From positions 1 to 64,000 of the forward strand of contig NZ_WUBS01000005.1 in the NCBI RefSeq assembly GCF_010131535.1: a DNA stretch of 64,000 nucleotides, written 5' to 3'. Source of the DNA: Acerihabitans arboris (GTDB lineage: Bacteria; Pseudomonadota; Gammaproteobacteria; Enterobacterales; Enterobacteriaceae). Positions 18,164 to 26,748 of the stretch are shown piece after piece. Each line of letters begins with the position of its first letter. Within the stretch, counting starts at the first letter, position 1. The notes under the pieces were generated by a model. The model did no database searches, had not been told where the DNA came from, and saw nothing but the letters and a program-made list of their open reading frames with translations. Position numbers and translations under genes: made by a program.

Positions 18164-18259
18164 ATGCGTATAACGCGATATAGGGCCTGGGCAATGGTAT
18201 TCCTATTCAGCGCGCTATTTTGGATTGTTATTGTAAGTTTAATTTATTTGTTGTTTTAA
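18164..18259 (+). CDS. YmiA-like small membrane protein
   Basis: A 31-codon frame that encodes one membrane helix: a short basic lead (MRITRYRAW) and the hydrophobic run VFLFSALFWIVIVSLIYLLF. AGGGA lies nine bases before the ATG, and a GTG six bases upstream is an alternative start. The RAW...VF..SALFW pattern matches the core of E. coli YmiA (RKAWLAVFLGSALFWVVV), a small membrane protein of unknown role. Its low GC and isolated position, between lpxP and ydiY, are usual for such genes. Confidence 0.6.
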   Translation: MRITRYRAWAMVFLFSALFWIVIVSLIYLLF

Positions 18260-18346
18260 TGTTAAATATTGTGCCGCAGAGGCGGTAAATGTTACGCTAA
18301 AACGGTAATTGAATAAAATAATCAATAATGACAGTGAGATAAAATT

Positions 18347-18366
18347 TTTTAGGATTAATCCTAAAA
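18347..18366. repeat. Perfect 20-bp palindrome
   Basis: TTTTAGGATT followed directly by its complement AATCCTAAAA, in the AT-rich gap 18260-18634 between the YmiA-like gene and ydiY. It looks like an operator for a dimeric regulator; no regulator gene is adjacent. The rest of the gap holds no gene. Confidence 0.6.
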
Positions 18367-18634
18367 TATGATTACTGTCGACGGTAGGCATTGTGGCTGC
18401 GAAATAGGGGTAAAATTAATAAAATTCATCATACAAGTATATTGAAAAGTATCAATTTTTTATGCCCGTCCTGGTCGAGGGAAGGTGAGCCGGGATCAAA
18501 ATAAAAGGGGCGCATTAACTTTTGTTACCAATATTACAAAAAATTACCAGTACACCTCCCGCGTCGATTCGTTACACTATCAGCCTTTCGTATTCGCTGG
18601 TTTAAAAACCCCAAAAACATTTGATAGGTAAATT

Positions 18635-19402
18635 ATGTTACGCAACGGTCGCTCTCGGGCAGTATGGCTTATGACTATCCTGGGAATGTCCCTGGCTAGT
18701 TTTTCGACTTTTGCTGATACCGATATTTTTACCGCGCTGGACGATCCTTCCACTGCGAAAAAAAGTTTCGATGGCAATGTTCAGGCCGGCTACAACGCGC
18801 AGTCCGGCAACTCCACCAGTTCCGCACTGGCGGCAAGCAGCACCATGACCTGGTTCAAATCTGATAATGCCTACAGCCTGTGGGCAGAAGCGGCAAATAA
18901 CTCAACCGACGATGAACGATCTTCGGAAAAATACCAGGCCGGCGCCCGCGCGCGTCATAATATGGATGCGGATAACTTCCTGTTCACCCAAGGCAGCTGG
19001 CTAAGCGACCGCTTCAACGGTTATCGCTCACGCGATACGCTCACCGCCGGTTATGGTCGCCAGGTCCTGAACGGGCCAATAAGCCATCTGCGGTTGGAAG
19101 CGGGTCCTGGCGTAAGGCATGATGAGTTCCAGGGCGGTGGTAATCAAACCAAGGCGTTGGCCTATGGCGCGGCATCATTTACCTATCAGCTGACCGACAG
19201 CACCCAGTTTATCCAGGGCGTCTCCTTACTGGGTAACGACGATATCACCGCGAACTCCGAAACCGGCCTGAGCGTGGCCATTAACACCCACTTCGCGTTA
19301 AAGATGACCTATGACGTCACCTATAACAGCTCCACGCCGGACAGCGCGCCAAAGCACACCGATACCAAGACGGCGGTATCCTTGGTATACAATATGCAAT
19401 AG
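18635..19402 (+). CDS. ydiY: DUF481 outer-membrane protein YdiY
   Basis: YdiY/DUF481 family protein, 255 residues (E. coli 252). Signal peptide ends SFSTFA-DTD near residue 28. The mature part alternates polar and hydrophobic residues in strands ending in aromatic residues, and it closes with AVSLVYNMQ, as expected for a small beta-barrel. The segment FDGNVQAGYNAQSGNSTSSALAA is the start of DUF481. The role is unknown; E. coli ydiY is acid-induced (published observation). It precedes cspE here, while in E. coli it lies elsewhere, so this is the junction of the rearranged left part with the conserved block. Confidence 0.88.
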   Translation: MLRNGRSRAVWLMTILGMSLASFSTFADTDIFTALDDPSTAKKSFDGNVQAGYNAQSGNSTSSALAASSTMTWFKSDNAYSLWAEAANNSTDDERSSEKYQAGARARHNMDADNFLFTQGSWLSDRFNGYRSRDTLTAGYGRQVLNGPISHLRLEAGPGVRHDEFQGGGNQTKALAYGAASFTYQLTDSTQFIQGVSLLGNDDITANSETGLSVAINTHFALKMTYDVTYNSSTPDSAPKHTDTKTAVSLVYNMQ

Positions 19403-19542
19403 TTGTTTGACGACGGTTAAAATCTTATTTTAGTATTTTTTGTCACGTTTTAGCGATCTTAAGCTGGACAAAGAGCTTGCCAATTGCTGTACTACTACCC
19501 GACACAGAGTTTGTGTCTATCATTTATTGAAAGGTAAGTTTG

Positions 19543-19752
19543 ATGTCTAAGATTAAAGGTAACGTTAAGTGGTTCAATGAATCTAAAGGATTCGGTTTCA
19601 TTACTCCTGAAGATGGCAGCAAAGACGTATTCGTACATTTCTCCGCCATTCAGAGTAATGGTTTCAAAACGCTGGCCGAAGGTCAACGCGTTGAATTTGA
19701 AATCACTAACGGCGCCAAAGGCCCTTCGGCTGCTGACGTTACAGCTATCTAA
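19543..19752 (+). CDS. cspE: Cold-shock-like protein CspE
   Basis: A 69-residue cold-shock domain protein, nearly identical to E. coli CspE ([27 protein letters not shown]). It is an RNA chaperone and transcription antiterminator made at normal temperature. RNP1 KGFGFITP and RNP2 DVFVHFSAI are intact. ATG 19543 is chosen because AAAGG is eight bases upstream; the TTG before it is not needed. The neighbour crcB, convergent, is the same as in E. coli, which supports cspE rather than cspC. No cold-box leader is present, unlike the cspA-type gene at 14067. Confidence 0.96.
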   Translation: MSKIKGNVKWFNESKGFGFITPEDGSKDVFVHFSAIQSNGFKTLAEGQRVEFEITNGAKGPSAADVTAI

Positions 19753-19770
19753 AATAGCCAGTTTTCTGAA

Positions 19771-19795
19771 AAACCCGCGAAGCGCGGGTTTTTTT
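19771..19795 (+). terminator. Intrinsic terminator of cspE
   Basis: ACCCGCG AAG CGCGGGT (19773-19789) followed by a run of T residues. Strong and close to the stop codon. Confidence 0.92.
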
Positions 19796-19892
19796 ATGCC
19801 TGAAAAACACCCCCTGGCCCATGGCGCGTCAGGCCCGCGATCGCCGAACGCCACCTGGTCGTGTTAAAGGGATAGCGTGCCGATGGGGCCGG

Positions 19893-20285
19893 CTATAATG
19901 GCACCGGCGGGCCGAACAGATTCACCAGCCCCACCGCCAGCAACGTCATCCCCAGAGAACCGACCAGGTTCAACAGGATGTTTACCCCCGCCCAAAGCAT
20001 TTGACCCGACATCATCAGGGTAACCGCTTCTGCGGAAAAGGTGGAAAACGTGGTCAGGCCGCCGCAAAAACCCGTGGTGATAAACAGCTTCCAGAACGGA
20101 TCGATATGCGTGGTGCGGATAAACAACGCCAGGCAAAGGCCGATGATAAAGGCGCCAATCAGGTTGACCGCCAGCGTGCCGGCCGGAAAGGGCAAACCGC
20201 TGTTGCTGAGCTTAAGGCTGAGTGACCAGCGCAGCACGCTGCCGATCCCTCCGCCAATAAAGACGGCTGATAAAAGGGTAAACAT
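19893..20285 (-). CDS. crcB: Fluoride channel Fluc (CrcB)
   Basis: Dual-topology fluoride exporter, 130 residues, four membrane helices, working as a dimer in the inner membrane. The key motif [13 protein letters not shown] (about residues 74-86) with the Phe box and Thr-Phe-Ser track is complete, as are the [10 protein letters not shown] start and the [13 protein letters not shown] helix with conserved Asn. It is controlled by the fluoride riboswitch just upstream. Neighbour cspE agrees with E. coli. Confidence 0.96.
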   Translation of the reverse strand: MFTLLSAVFIGGGIGSVLRWSLSLKLSNSGLPFPAGTLAVNLIGAFIIGLCLALFIRTTHIDPFWKLFITTGFCGGLTTFSTFSAEAVTLMMSGQMLWAGVNILLNLVGSLGMTLLAVGLVNLFGPPVPL

Positions 20286-20339
20286 AAAGACCTTTCAGTT
20301 AATTTATGGAATGAAAAACTCAGCAGGGCGAGCATGACG

Positions 20340-20414
20340 CTACGTTCCCCTAATGAGCAGGATAACGTAGACATCATCAGCCGAAACGGCGGTTAAAGGA
20401 GGCATGTCATCTCC
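20340..20414 (-). promoter_or_regulatory. Fluoride riboswitch (crcB RNA motif)
   Basis: On the minus strand the leader reads GGAGATGACAT, GCCTCC, TTTAACCGCC, CGGCTGATGATGTCTAC (20414 down to about 20367). The first GGAG pairs with CTCC; CCG pairs with CGG; and GAUG and CUGAUG...UCUAC are the conserved fluoride-riboswitch elements, close to the Thermotoga crystal-structure RNA. CTACGTT at the 3' end of the aptamer can instead pair with AACGTAG at 20340-20346, so an alternative hairpin would compete with the aptamer and could act as the switch. The crcB start lies 55 bases downstream. Known function of the family: fluoride binding turns on crcB. Confidence 0.88.
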
Positions 20415-20421
20415 TGACGTG

Positions 20422-20427
20422 ATTATA
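20422..20427 (-). promoter_or_regulatory. -10 box of crcB promoter
   Basis: A perfect TATAAT on the minus strand, about eight bases before the riboswitch start, and only 13 bases past the MocR stop codon. A weak -35 (TGTTCA) lies 16 bases upstream, inside the MocR coding end. Confidence 0.6.
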
Positions 20428-20439
20428 CATCACATTCGC

Positions 20440-21792
20440 TTACTGAACAGCGCTGTCGTCGTCATGCCGGCAGGCCAGCTGCAGCGCATCCGCTACCAGC
20501 TCGACCCGATCGGCTTCCAGCAGGGACGTGGACACCCGGATAAATTGGCTGGGACCGATGCTGTGGCGCTTGCCCGGCATGACCGCGATACCATGCGCCG
20601 CAAGCGTTACCAGGGCATATTGTTCCGACGGCACCGGGATCTGGATGCTAAGCCCGTCCCGGTCCGGCAAGGTTATTCCCCGCTGCGCCAGCGCCCGCAC
20701 CAGCGCCCGGCGCCGCTGGGCATAACAACGCCTGGCGGCGACAATGGCCTGCTGGGTGGTGGTGTCTTCCATCATCCAGGCCACCGCTTCCTGCAATATG
20801 CGGCTGGTCCAGCTGGCGCCGAAGTTACGTACCGACTGGATACGCCGGATAATATCGCCGGAACTGGAGATCACCGCCAGCCGTAAATCCGGCCCATAGG
20901 CTTTGGAAAACGACCGCACGTGCACGGTACGCTGTGGGAATACCCGGCCCAGGCTATGAACCTGATGTTCGGAAAGCTCGCCGATGCCGTCGTCTTCAAT
21001 CACCAGGGTCTGGCCGTCACGCAGCAAACGCGCCATTTCGTCGGCTCGCCGCGCGCTCACCGTGTGGCCGGTGGTGGAGTGGGTGCGCGGCTGATAGATA
21101 AAGACCGCCGGATTATGTTTCAGCGCCGCCCGCAGGCCGTCCGCCGTCGGGCCTTCGTCGTCGCAGGGAACGGCGATGATATTCGCGCCGACATTATCCA
21201 GCATATCCAGCAATCGCGTGGCGGTAGGGTCTTCAATGGCCACCGGTGTGCCGGGCAGGATTAGGGTTTGCAGGGTTTGATACATGGCGTCGAAACCGCC
21301 GTCTGCCGCCAGGAATGCCTCGGCGGCGTAAGGCCAGCGCGGCTCGATGGCCTGCCGCAATACCTGGCTTATCGGCTCGCGCCGATAGCTGTTCAGGTTG
21401 ACCGCCCGCCCTCCCTGCGCGAGCGCCTGGCGCAGGGAGGGCAGGTAGGCCGGATCCGGCGCGGCCAGGGTCAGATCGGCGATAATATTGTCGCCAAAAT
21501 TGCCGATGGCCTCGAACCGCACCGGCCGCGGCGTCACGATATTGCCGCAAACCCACACGCCGTTGCGCCCGGTGCCGGTGATGACTTTTTGCCGGCGCAG
21601 CTGTCCCCAGGCGGCGGATACCGTCGCCGGGCTGACATCAAGAAGCCTCGCCAGGTCGCGCACCGCCGGTAGCCGCGCGCCGACGGGAATGGCGCCGCTG
21701 CCGATAAGCGCCGCGGTTTCAAGCGCAATGCCTTTAATCGTACGATCGGGGATGCGTTCGGCCAGCCAGCCGGCATCAAGGGCGTTATCCAT
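20440..21792 (-). CDS. MocR-family PLP-dependent regulator (GntR HTH plus aminotransferase)
   Basis: A 450-residue transcriptional regulator with an N-terminal GntR winged helix (about residues 20-80: ARLPAVRDLARLLDVSPATVSAAWGQLRRQ) and a class I aminotransferase-like domain. The PLP lysine sits in HVRSFSKAYGPDLRL, and an acidic VIEDDGIGEL motif replaces the usual aspartate region. Related proteins (PdxR, GabR, TauR, EhuR) sense PLP together with an amine or amino acid ligand. It diverges from the five-gene operon starting at 21936, with direct repeats between. The ligand is unknown, but an amine or amino acid imported by that transporter is likely. Confidence 0.87.
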   Translation of the reverse strand: MDNALDAGWLAERIPDRTIKGIALETAALIGSGAIPVGARLPAVRDLARLLDVSPATVSAAWGQLRRQKVITGTGRNGVWVCGNIVTPRPVRFEAIGNFGDNIIADLTLAAPDPAYLPSLRQALAQGGRAVNLNSYRREPISQVLRQAIEPRWPYAAEAFLAADGGFDAMYQTLQTLILPGTPVAIEDPTATRLLDMLDNVGANIIAVPCDDEGPTADGLRAALKHNPAVFIYQPRTHSTTGHTVSARRADEMARLLRDGQTLVIEDDGIGELSEHQVHSLGRVFPQRTVHVRSFSKAYGPDLRLAVISSSGDIIRRIQSVRNFGASWTSRILQEAVAWMMEDTTTQQAIVAARRCYAQRRRALVRALAQRGITLPDRDGLSIQIPVPSEQYALVTLAAHGIAVMPGKRHSIGPSQFIRVSTSLLEADRVELVADALQLACRHDDDSAVQ

Positions 21793-21800
21793 AAGAATTT

Positions 21801-21843
21801 ACTTTGTACAGTAACAAAGTATGGATTGTACATTGAACAAAGT
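21801..21843. promoter_or_regulatory. Operator-like repeats between MocR gene and its target operon
   Basis: TTGTACA occurs at 21804 and 21826 (22 bp apart) and AACAAAGT at 21813 and 21836, so two near-identical units lie in direct repeat on one DNA face. ACTTTGT and ACAAAGT (21801-21807, 21814-21820) also form an inverted repeat. MocR proteins often bind direct repeats (known for GabR). It lies nine bases upstream of the MocR start, fitting autoregulation. Confidence 0.6.
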
Positions 21844-21935
21844 GGTTTTAGTATCGAAATTAATCAATCGGAACCAATATGGTTTACAACTGTTAATGTC
21901 CGGTAAATGAACTCGCGCCGGGACGGGAGAAAAAC

Positions 21936-22892
21936 GTGGCATATACTATCAGGCTGGCGGTCAGGGATTGGGACTACTTCACTCCCCTGGCATTGGGCGA
22001 TCTCAAACCGCGGGGTTTTTCCCTGGAAATCCATCGTGTCGGCACGCTGGTGGATAACCTGGCCACCAGCGCCGATTACGATGCGGGCGAAGTCTCGTTC
22101 AGCCGCTATGCCCAGGCGGTGGCCCGGGGCGATAATTCACTGCTGGCTATCCCGCACTTCCTGATGCGCGGGTTCCGCCAGCGCTGCATCATCACCACCA
22201 AAAGCAGCCCGCTGACCCGGCTTGGGCAGTTGAAGGGCAAGCGTATCGGCTTGACCGGCTGGCAGGATTCCGGCAATACCTGGACCCGTACCCTGCTGCG
22301 CCGCGAAGGAGTGGGCATAAACGACGCCGCCTGGTTTGTCGGCCGTTTGACCGACGATCACCCGGTGGTCGATCGCCTGGCGGGATTCGGCCGCCCGGGG
22401 CATATCGAGGCCGTGCCGGGAGAGCAGCCCCTGCTGACGCTGCTGCGGGCGGGAGAACTGGACGCGATATTCACTCCGTTTATGCCGAACGGCTTCTTTG
22501 CCCCCGAGTCCGACCTGCGCCAGCTGCAGGCGGATTTTCGCCAGGCGGAGCTCGACTATTTCAAGGCGGTGGGATACATCCCGGGGATACATGTGCTGGG
22601 CATCAAGCCGGCGCTGGCGGCGGCCCATCCCGAATTGCCCCAGGCGTTAAGCAATATCATTACCCAGTCGGCCGGCATATGGTACGACAAGCGGGTGAGG
22701 TATGCCGATACCACGCCGTGGCTGATGGACGATCTGGCGCGCACCGCGCGCGATCTGCCGCCGGACTGGAATGACAACGGTTTTGACGCCAACCGCAGGA
22801 TGGTGGCGGATTTTGCCGGTGAACTCTTTGAGCAGGGACTGACGTCGCGCTGCCTTACCCCGGCGGAGCTCTTTCCCAACGTATCAACATAA
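21936..22892 (+). CDS. 4,5-dihydroxyphthalate decarboxylase-like / PBP2-like protein
   Basis: A 318-residue protein without signal peptide, so cytoplasmic. It has a type 2 periplasmic-binding fold like 4,5-dihydroxyphthalate decarboxylase: RLAVRDWDYFTPL start, the GEVSFSRYAQAVARGDNSLLAIPHFLMRGFR segment near 45-75, LKGKRIGLTGWQDSGNTWTRTLLRREG, then LLTLLRAGELDAIFTPFMP. The GTG start is supported by GGGAG six bases upstream. It opens an operon with a nitrilase and an amino acid ABC transporter. It could be an enzyme for the imported compound or a cytoplasmic binding protein; the family includes both, and I cannot decide. Confidence 0.75.
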   Translation: MAYTIRLAVRDWDYFTPLALGDLKPRGFSLEIHRVGTLVDNLATSADYDAGEVSFSRYAQAVARGDNSLLAIPHFLMRGFRQRCIITTKSSPLTRLGQLKGKRIGLTGWQDSGNTWTRTLLRREGVGINDAAWFVGRLTDDHPVVDRLAGFGRPGHIEAVPGEQPLLTLLRAGELDAIFTPFMPNGFFAPESDLRQLQADFRQAELDYFKAVGYIPGIHVLGIKPALAAAHPELPQALSNIITQSAGIWYDKRVRYADTTPWLMDDLARTARDLPPDWNDNGFDANRRMVADFAGELFEQGLTSRCLTPAELFPNVST

Positions 22893-22910
22893 TCAGCAGG
22901 AGGATGGATG

Positions 22911-23705
22911 ATGAAAGTCGCATTAGGACAATTTGCAGTAAGCCGGGAATGGGAAGGCAATCTGGCGACCTGTCTCGACCTGATGGCGCGCGCCCAAGCG
23001 GGCGGCGCCGATTTGCTGGTGCTGCCGGAAGGCATCCTGGCGCGGGACATTGCCGATCCGGATCTGGTGCTGAAATCCGCCCAGCCGCTGGACGGTCCCT
23101 TCGTCAGCCGGCTGTGCGCCGCCAGCCATGGCACGCAGCTGACCACCATGATGAGCGTGCATACGCCCACCGGCGACGGGCGTGCGTTTAATGTGCTGAT
23201 CGCCGTCCGTAATGGTGAAATCATCGCCCGCTATCGCAAACTACATCTTTACGACGCGTTTGCCGTGCAGGAGTCGAAAAACGTGACGCCGGGCACGGCG
23301 GTGCCGCCGCTGGTGGACGTGGCGGGCATGAAAGTGGGCCTGATGACCTGTTATGACGTGCGTTTCCCCGAGCTGGCGCGCCGGCTGGCGCTGGACGGCG
23401 CCCAGGTGCTGGTGCTGCCGGCCGCCTGGGTCAAGGGACCCTTGAAGGAGATGCACTGGGCGGTGCTGGTGACCGCCCGGGCGTTGGAGAATACCTGTTA
23501 TATGGTGGCGGTGGGGGAGTGCGGCGAACGCAATATCGGCAACAGTATGGTGGTGGATCCGCTGGGCGTGGCTATTGCCCATGCCGCCGAAGCCCCGGCG
23601 CTGGTCTTCGCCGAGCTGGATGCCGGGCGGGTTGCCCATGCGCGACGGGTGTTGCCGGTACTGGAAAACCGCTGTTTCGCCGCGCCGCAGCTGCGTGAGC
23701 GTTAA
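22911..23705 (+). CDS. ybeM: Nitrilase-family amidase YbeM
   Basis: Carbon-nitrogen hydrolase, 264 residues, closely similar to E. coli B YbeM (K-12 ybeM is damaged). The family repairs deaminated glutathione by amide hydrolysis. Catalytic Glu40 (VLPEG), Lys110 (RYRKLHLYDAF) and Cys147 (LMTCYDVRFPELA) are all present. ATG 22911 is seven bases past GGAGG; ATG 22908 is less well spaced. In E. coli ybeM sits alone between crcB and tatE, whereas here it is embedded in a transporter operon: 18 bases after the dihydroxyphthalate-like gene and 49 before the binding protein. This suggests the cluster was built around or into the old ybeM site. Confidence 0.92.
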   Translation: MKVALGQFAVSREWEGNLATCLDLMARAQAGGADLLVLPEGILARDIADPDLVLKSAQPLDGPFVSRLCAASHGTQLTTMMSVHTPTGDGRAFNVLIAVRNGEIIARYRKLHLYDAFAVQESKNVTPGTAVPPLVDVAGMKVGLMTCYDVRFPELARRLALDGAQVLVLPAAWVKGPLKEMHWAVLVTARALENTCYMVAVGECGERNIGNSMVVDPLGVAIAHAAEAPALVFAELDAGRVAHARRVLPVLENRCFAAPQLRER

Positions 23706-23754
23706 GCCGCGCACCGTAATCATGAATAGGTTAACAAAATCAGGGGGAAACGTG

Positions 23755-24651
23755 ATGAATGTAATGAAAAAGCGGCTTATGGCCATGATTTGCCTGGCGC
23801 TGTCCGGCGGCGCGCTGGCGGATGACGCGCTGCCGGTCCAGACCCTGGACGCCGCGCTACACGCTAAGCTGCCGCAGGATATCCAGCAGTCGGGCAAGAT
23901 TATATCCGTGAATAACGGCTCGTTCCCTCCTTATGAAATCGCCACCAGCACCCATTCGCTTGATGGCGCCAGCGCCGATTTGGCCCGGGCGCTGGGGACA
24001 TTGCTGGGCGTGAAGATCGAGCACGCCTCGGTCAGCGGCCTGTCGGGCGTCCTGAGCGGCATCAACTCCGGGCGCTATCAGATGGCGATCGGCCCGATTG
24101 GCGATTTCCCTGACCGTGAACAAAAAAATGATTTTATTGATTTTGTACGGGAATTCGTGGTGTTCGCGGTGCCTAAAGGCAATCCGGCCGGCATCAACGG
24201 CCTGGACGATACCTGCGGCAAGCGCATCGCGGTGATGGCTGCGGGTTCGGCCGAGCAGGTGATACGTAAGCAATCCACCGCCTGTACCGCGGCGGGCAAG
24301 GCGGCAGTGACCGTTGCCTCCTTTACCGATCAGCCGACCTCGGTGCTGGCGGTGCGTTCCGGCCGCGTCGACGCTTTTTTCTCTTCCCAGGCGCCCCTGA
24401 CCTATTTTGTGGCGCAAACCAACGGCCAGCTGGAATTAAGCGGCCAGGGCAAGGCCAATGGGTTTGGCGATCTGTTCCAGGGATCGGTGGTGCCGAAGGA
24501 TTCGCCGTTCGGCGCGGTGGTGCTGGAAGCCTATCAAAAATTGTTTGATAACGGCACCTACGCGGCCATCATGAAAAAATGGCGCCTGCAGGACAATATG
24601 CTAAAGGCGCCGGGGCGCAACCTGGCCGGTAACACGGGTGTGAAGCCATGA
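23755..24651 (+). CDS. Amino acid ABC transporter substrate-binding protein
   Basis: Periplasmic solute-binding protein of the polar amino acid family (SBP_bac_3), 298 residues. ATG 23755 is supported by AGGGGGAAA upstream; a longer frame to 23575 overlaps ybeM and is rejected. Signal peptide MKKRLMAMICLALSGGALADD. The mature fold starts ISVNNGSFPPYEI and includes DLARALGTLLGVKIE, GRYQMAIGPIGDFPDREQKNDFIDF, the DTCGKRIAVMAAGSAEQVI hinge and FFSSQAPLTYF. The ligand is unknown. Its stop overlaps the permease start by four bases. Confidence 0.9.
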   Translation: MNVMKKRLMAMICLALSGGALADDALPVQTLDAALHAKLPQDIQQSGKIISVNNGSFPPYEIATSTHSLDGASADLARALGTLLGVKIEHASVSGLSGVLSGINSGRYQMAIGPIGDFPDREQKNDFIDFVREFVVFAVPKGNPAGINGLDDTCGKRIAVMAAGSAEQVIRKQSTACTAAGKAAVTVASFTDQPTSVLAVRSGRVDAFFSSQAPLTYFVAQTNGQLELSGQGKANGFGDLFQGSVVPKDSPFGAVVLEAYQKLFDNGTYAAIMKKWRLQDNMLKAPGRNLAGNTGVKP

Positions 24652-25586
24652 CCGTGCGCTTGACTGATCCAACGGAGACGCCGCCGCCGGATAGCGAGCG
24701 CGACGTGCGTTACGCGCGTCCGCCGGGTCGGCTGGGCCACCTGATTTTATGGATCCTGGTGTTATTGATTGCCGCCGACGTTATCTGGGTCGTCGCCAAC
24801 AATAAAAACTTTGAATGGCACGTGGTGAAGGTTTGGTTTACCGAGGCGTCGGTGCTGCGGGGGCTGGGCGTTACCCTCGGCCTGACGGTTATCTCCATGG
24901 TGCTCGGGGTGGCGCTGGGGCTGCTGCTGGCCGTGGCCAGACTGTCCGATCACCGGCTGATGGGCGGCCTGGCGGGCCTGTATATCTGGTTCTTCCGCGG
25001 CACGCCGCTGCTGGTGCAGCTGATTTTCTGGTACAACATGTCGACGCTGTTCCCGCACGTCACCCTGGGCCTGCCGTTTGTCGGCCCGGTGTACGCCAGC
25101 TGGAACACCAACGATCTGATAACGCCGCTGACCGCCGCCATTGCCGGGCTGGCGCTTAACGAGGCCGCCTATATGGCGGAGATTATCCGCGCCGGCCTGC
25201 TGTCGGTGGATACCGGCCAGGTGGAAACCACCCAGGCGTTCGGCATGAGCCGCAGCCGGGCGTTGCGGCGCATTATCATTCCCCAGGCCATGCGGTCGAT
25301 CATTCCCCCCACCGGCAATCAGCTGATCAGCATGATTAAGGCCACGTCGCTGGTGAGCGTGATCGCCATGGGCGATTTGCTCTATTCGGTTCAGTCGGTC
25401 TATAACCGCACGTTTGAAGTGGTGCCGATGCTGATGGTGGCGGTGATCTGGTACCTGATTATCACCTCGGTGCTGAACGTGGCGCAGTCGGCCATTGAAC
25501 GCTATTACGCCCGCGGCACCCGCCGCAGCGAGACGGTGAACCGGCGGCGCCATGCCCCGGCTGACACTGCGGCAGGAGAAAAATAA
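24648..25586 (+). CDS. Amino acid ABC transporter permease
   Basis: Inner-membrane permease of the HisM/GlnP class, 312 residues. A cytoplasmic N-terminal extension of about 30 residues precedes the first helix, then the usual five to six helices follow. The ATPase-contact loop [28 protein letters not shown] (EAA motif) is complete near 165-195, and so is the HIS/GLU/GLN-type signature RGTPLLVQL. No second permease gene is present, so it probably works as a homodimer. Overlaps both neighbours, hence tight coupling. Confidence 0.92.
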   Translation: MTVRLTDPTETPPPDSERDVRYARPPGRLGHLILWILVLLIAADVIWVVANNKNFEWHVVKVWFTEASVLRGLGVTLGLTVISMVLGVALGLLLAVARLSDHRLMGGLAGLYIWFFRGTPLLVQLIFWYNMSTLFPHVTLGLPFVGPVYASWNTNDLITPLTAAIAGLALNEAAYMAEIIRAGLLSVDTGQVETTQAFGMSRSRALRRIIIPQAMRSIIPPTGNQLISMIKATSLVSVIAMGDLLYSVQSVYNRTFEVVPMLMVAVIWYLIITSVLNVAQSAIERYYARGTRRSETVNRRRHAPADTAAGEK

Positions 25587-26359
25587 TGACGCAAACCTCA
25601 GTTTTGCTGGTACGCGCCCGCGACGTGCGCAAGAGTTATGGCGAGCACGAGGTGCTTAAGGGCATCAACCTGGAGGTCCATACCGGCGAAGTGGTGGTGA
25701 TCCTCGGGCCGTCCGGGTCGGGTAAATCCACTTTTCTGCGGTGTATTAACCATTTGGAGGATATGAACCAGGGCTCGATTATCGTCGGCGATCATCAGGT
25801 GGGTTATGAGTTGCGCAAAGGCGTGCTGCACAAACTCTCCGCCCGGGCCATTGCCCGCCAGCGCCAGGAGATCGGCATGGTGTTCCAGCAATTTAACCTT
25901 TATCCCCATATGACGGTGCTGCAAAATATTATCGAGGCGCCGATCGGGGTGCATAAACAAAGCCGGCGGGAAGCGGTGAGTTATGCCCGCGAGCTGTTGC
26001 AAACCGTCGGCCTGAGTGAAAAAGCCGATGCCTATCCGCGCCATCTTTCCGGCGGCCAGCAGCAGCGGGTGGCGATCGCCAGGGCGTTGGCCATCCGGCC
26101 CAAGCTGATGTTGTTCGACGAGCCGACGTCGGCGCTGGACCCGGAACTGGTGGGCGAGGTGTTGTCCACCATGCGCAGCCTGGCGGATCGGGGATTGACG
26201 ATGATCGTGGTGACCCATGAAATCGGCTTTGCCAGGGAGGCGGCGGATCGGGTGGTGTTTATGGATCAGGGCGTGGTGGTGGAGCAGGGTTCGCCGCATG
26301 AAGTCCTGGTCAATCCACGGCATCCCCGTACCCGCGCTTTCCTCAGCCGGTTCCTGTAG
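25586..26359 (+). CDS. Amino acid ABC transporter ATP-binding protein
   Basis: Cytoplasmic ATPase of the polar amino acid family, 257 residues. Walker [10 protein letters not shown] (about 42-50), Q-loop VFQQFN, signature LSGGQQQR, Walker [15 protein letters not shown] and the H-loop VVTHE are complete. It has the long insert between Walker A and Q-loop ([21 protein letters not shown]), seen in a subset of these transporters. It starts one base inside the permease stop and is the last gene of the operon; a gap of 150 bases separates it from tatE. Confidence 0.94.
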   Translation: MTQTSVLLVRARDVRKSYGEHEVLKGINLEVHTGEVVVILGPSGSGKSTFLRCINHLEDMNQGSIIVGDHQVGYELRKGVLHKLSARAIARQRQEIGMVFQQFNLYPHMTVLQNIIEAPIGVHKQSRREAVSYARELLQTVGLSEKADAYPRHLSGGQQQRVAIARALAIRPKLMLFDEPTSALDPELVGEVLSTMRSLADRGLTMIVVTHEIGFAREAADRVVFMDQGVVVEQGSPHEVLVNPRHPRTRAFLSRFL

Positions 26360-26509
26360 CCAGGCCGCGGCGGGGGCTGGATTAGCGCGCCGGTATGTAA
26401 ATCTGTTACAGATATCTCTTGTAATGCAGGGGCAATAGCGGTAAAAAGCGATTAACATGTATGAATCGCTGGTTTTATCAGCAAGCGTTAATCAAGCAAG
26501 AAGGTGAGT

Positions 26510-26716
26510 ATGGAAGGTTTAAGCATTACTAAATTGTTAGTCATCGGCGCCTTGATTGTGCTGCTGTTCGGCACCAACAAACTGCGCAGCCTCGGCGGTG
26601 ACCTGGGCGCGGCTATCAAAGGGTTCAAAAAGGCGATGGGCAGCGACGATGCGACCGCGCAGAAAACCCCGGCCGATGAACCTGTAGTCCCGCAGGTCAC
26701 GGAACGTAAAGAGTAA
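26510..26716 (+). CDS. tatE: Twin-arginine translocase subunit TatE
   Basis: A TatA/TatE family pore component, 68 residues: one membrane helix ([20 protein letters not shown]), a conserved FG at its end, an amphipathic helix ([18 protein letters not shown]) and a polar tail. ATG 26510 has GAAGGTGA just upstream. The position between the ybeM region and lipA is the E. coli tatE locus, distinguishing it from tatA, which heads tatABC. Confidence 0.93.
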   Translation: MEGLSITKLLVIGALIVLLFGTNKLRSLGGDLGAAIKGFKKAMGSDDATAQKTPADEPVVPQVTERKE

Positions 26717-26748
26717 GCCGCTTCGGCTAACGAACCTGGTTCCCGGAT

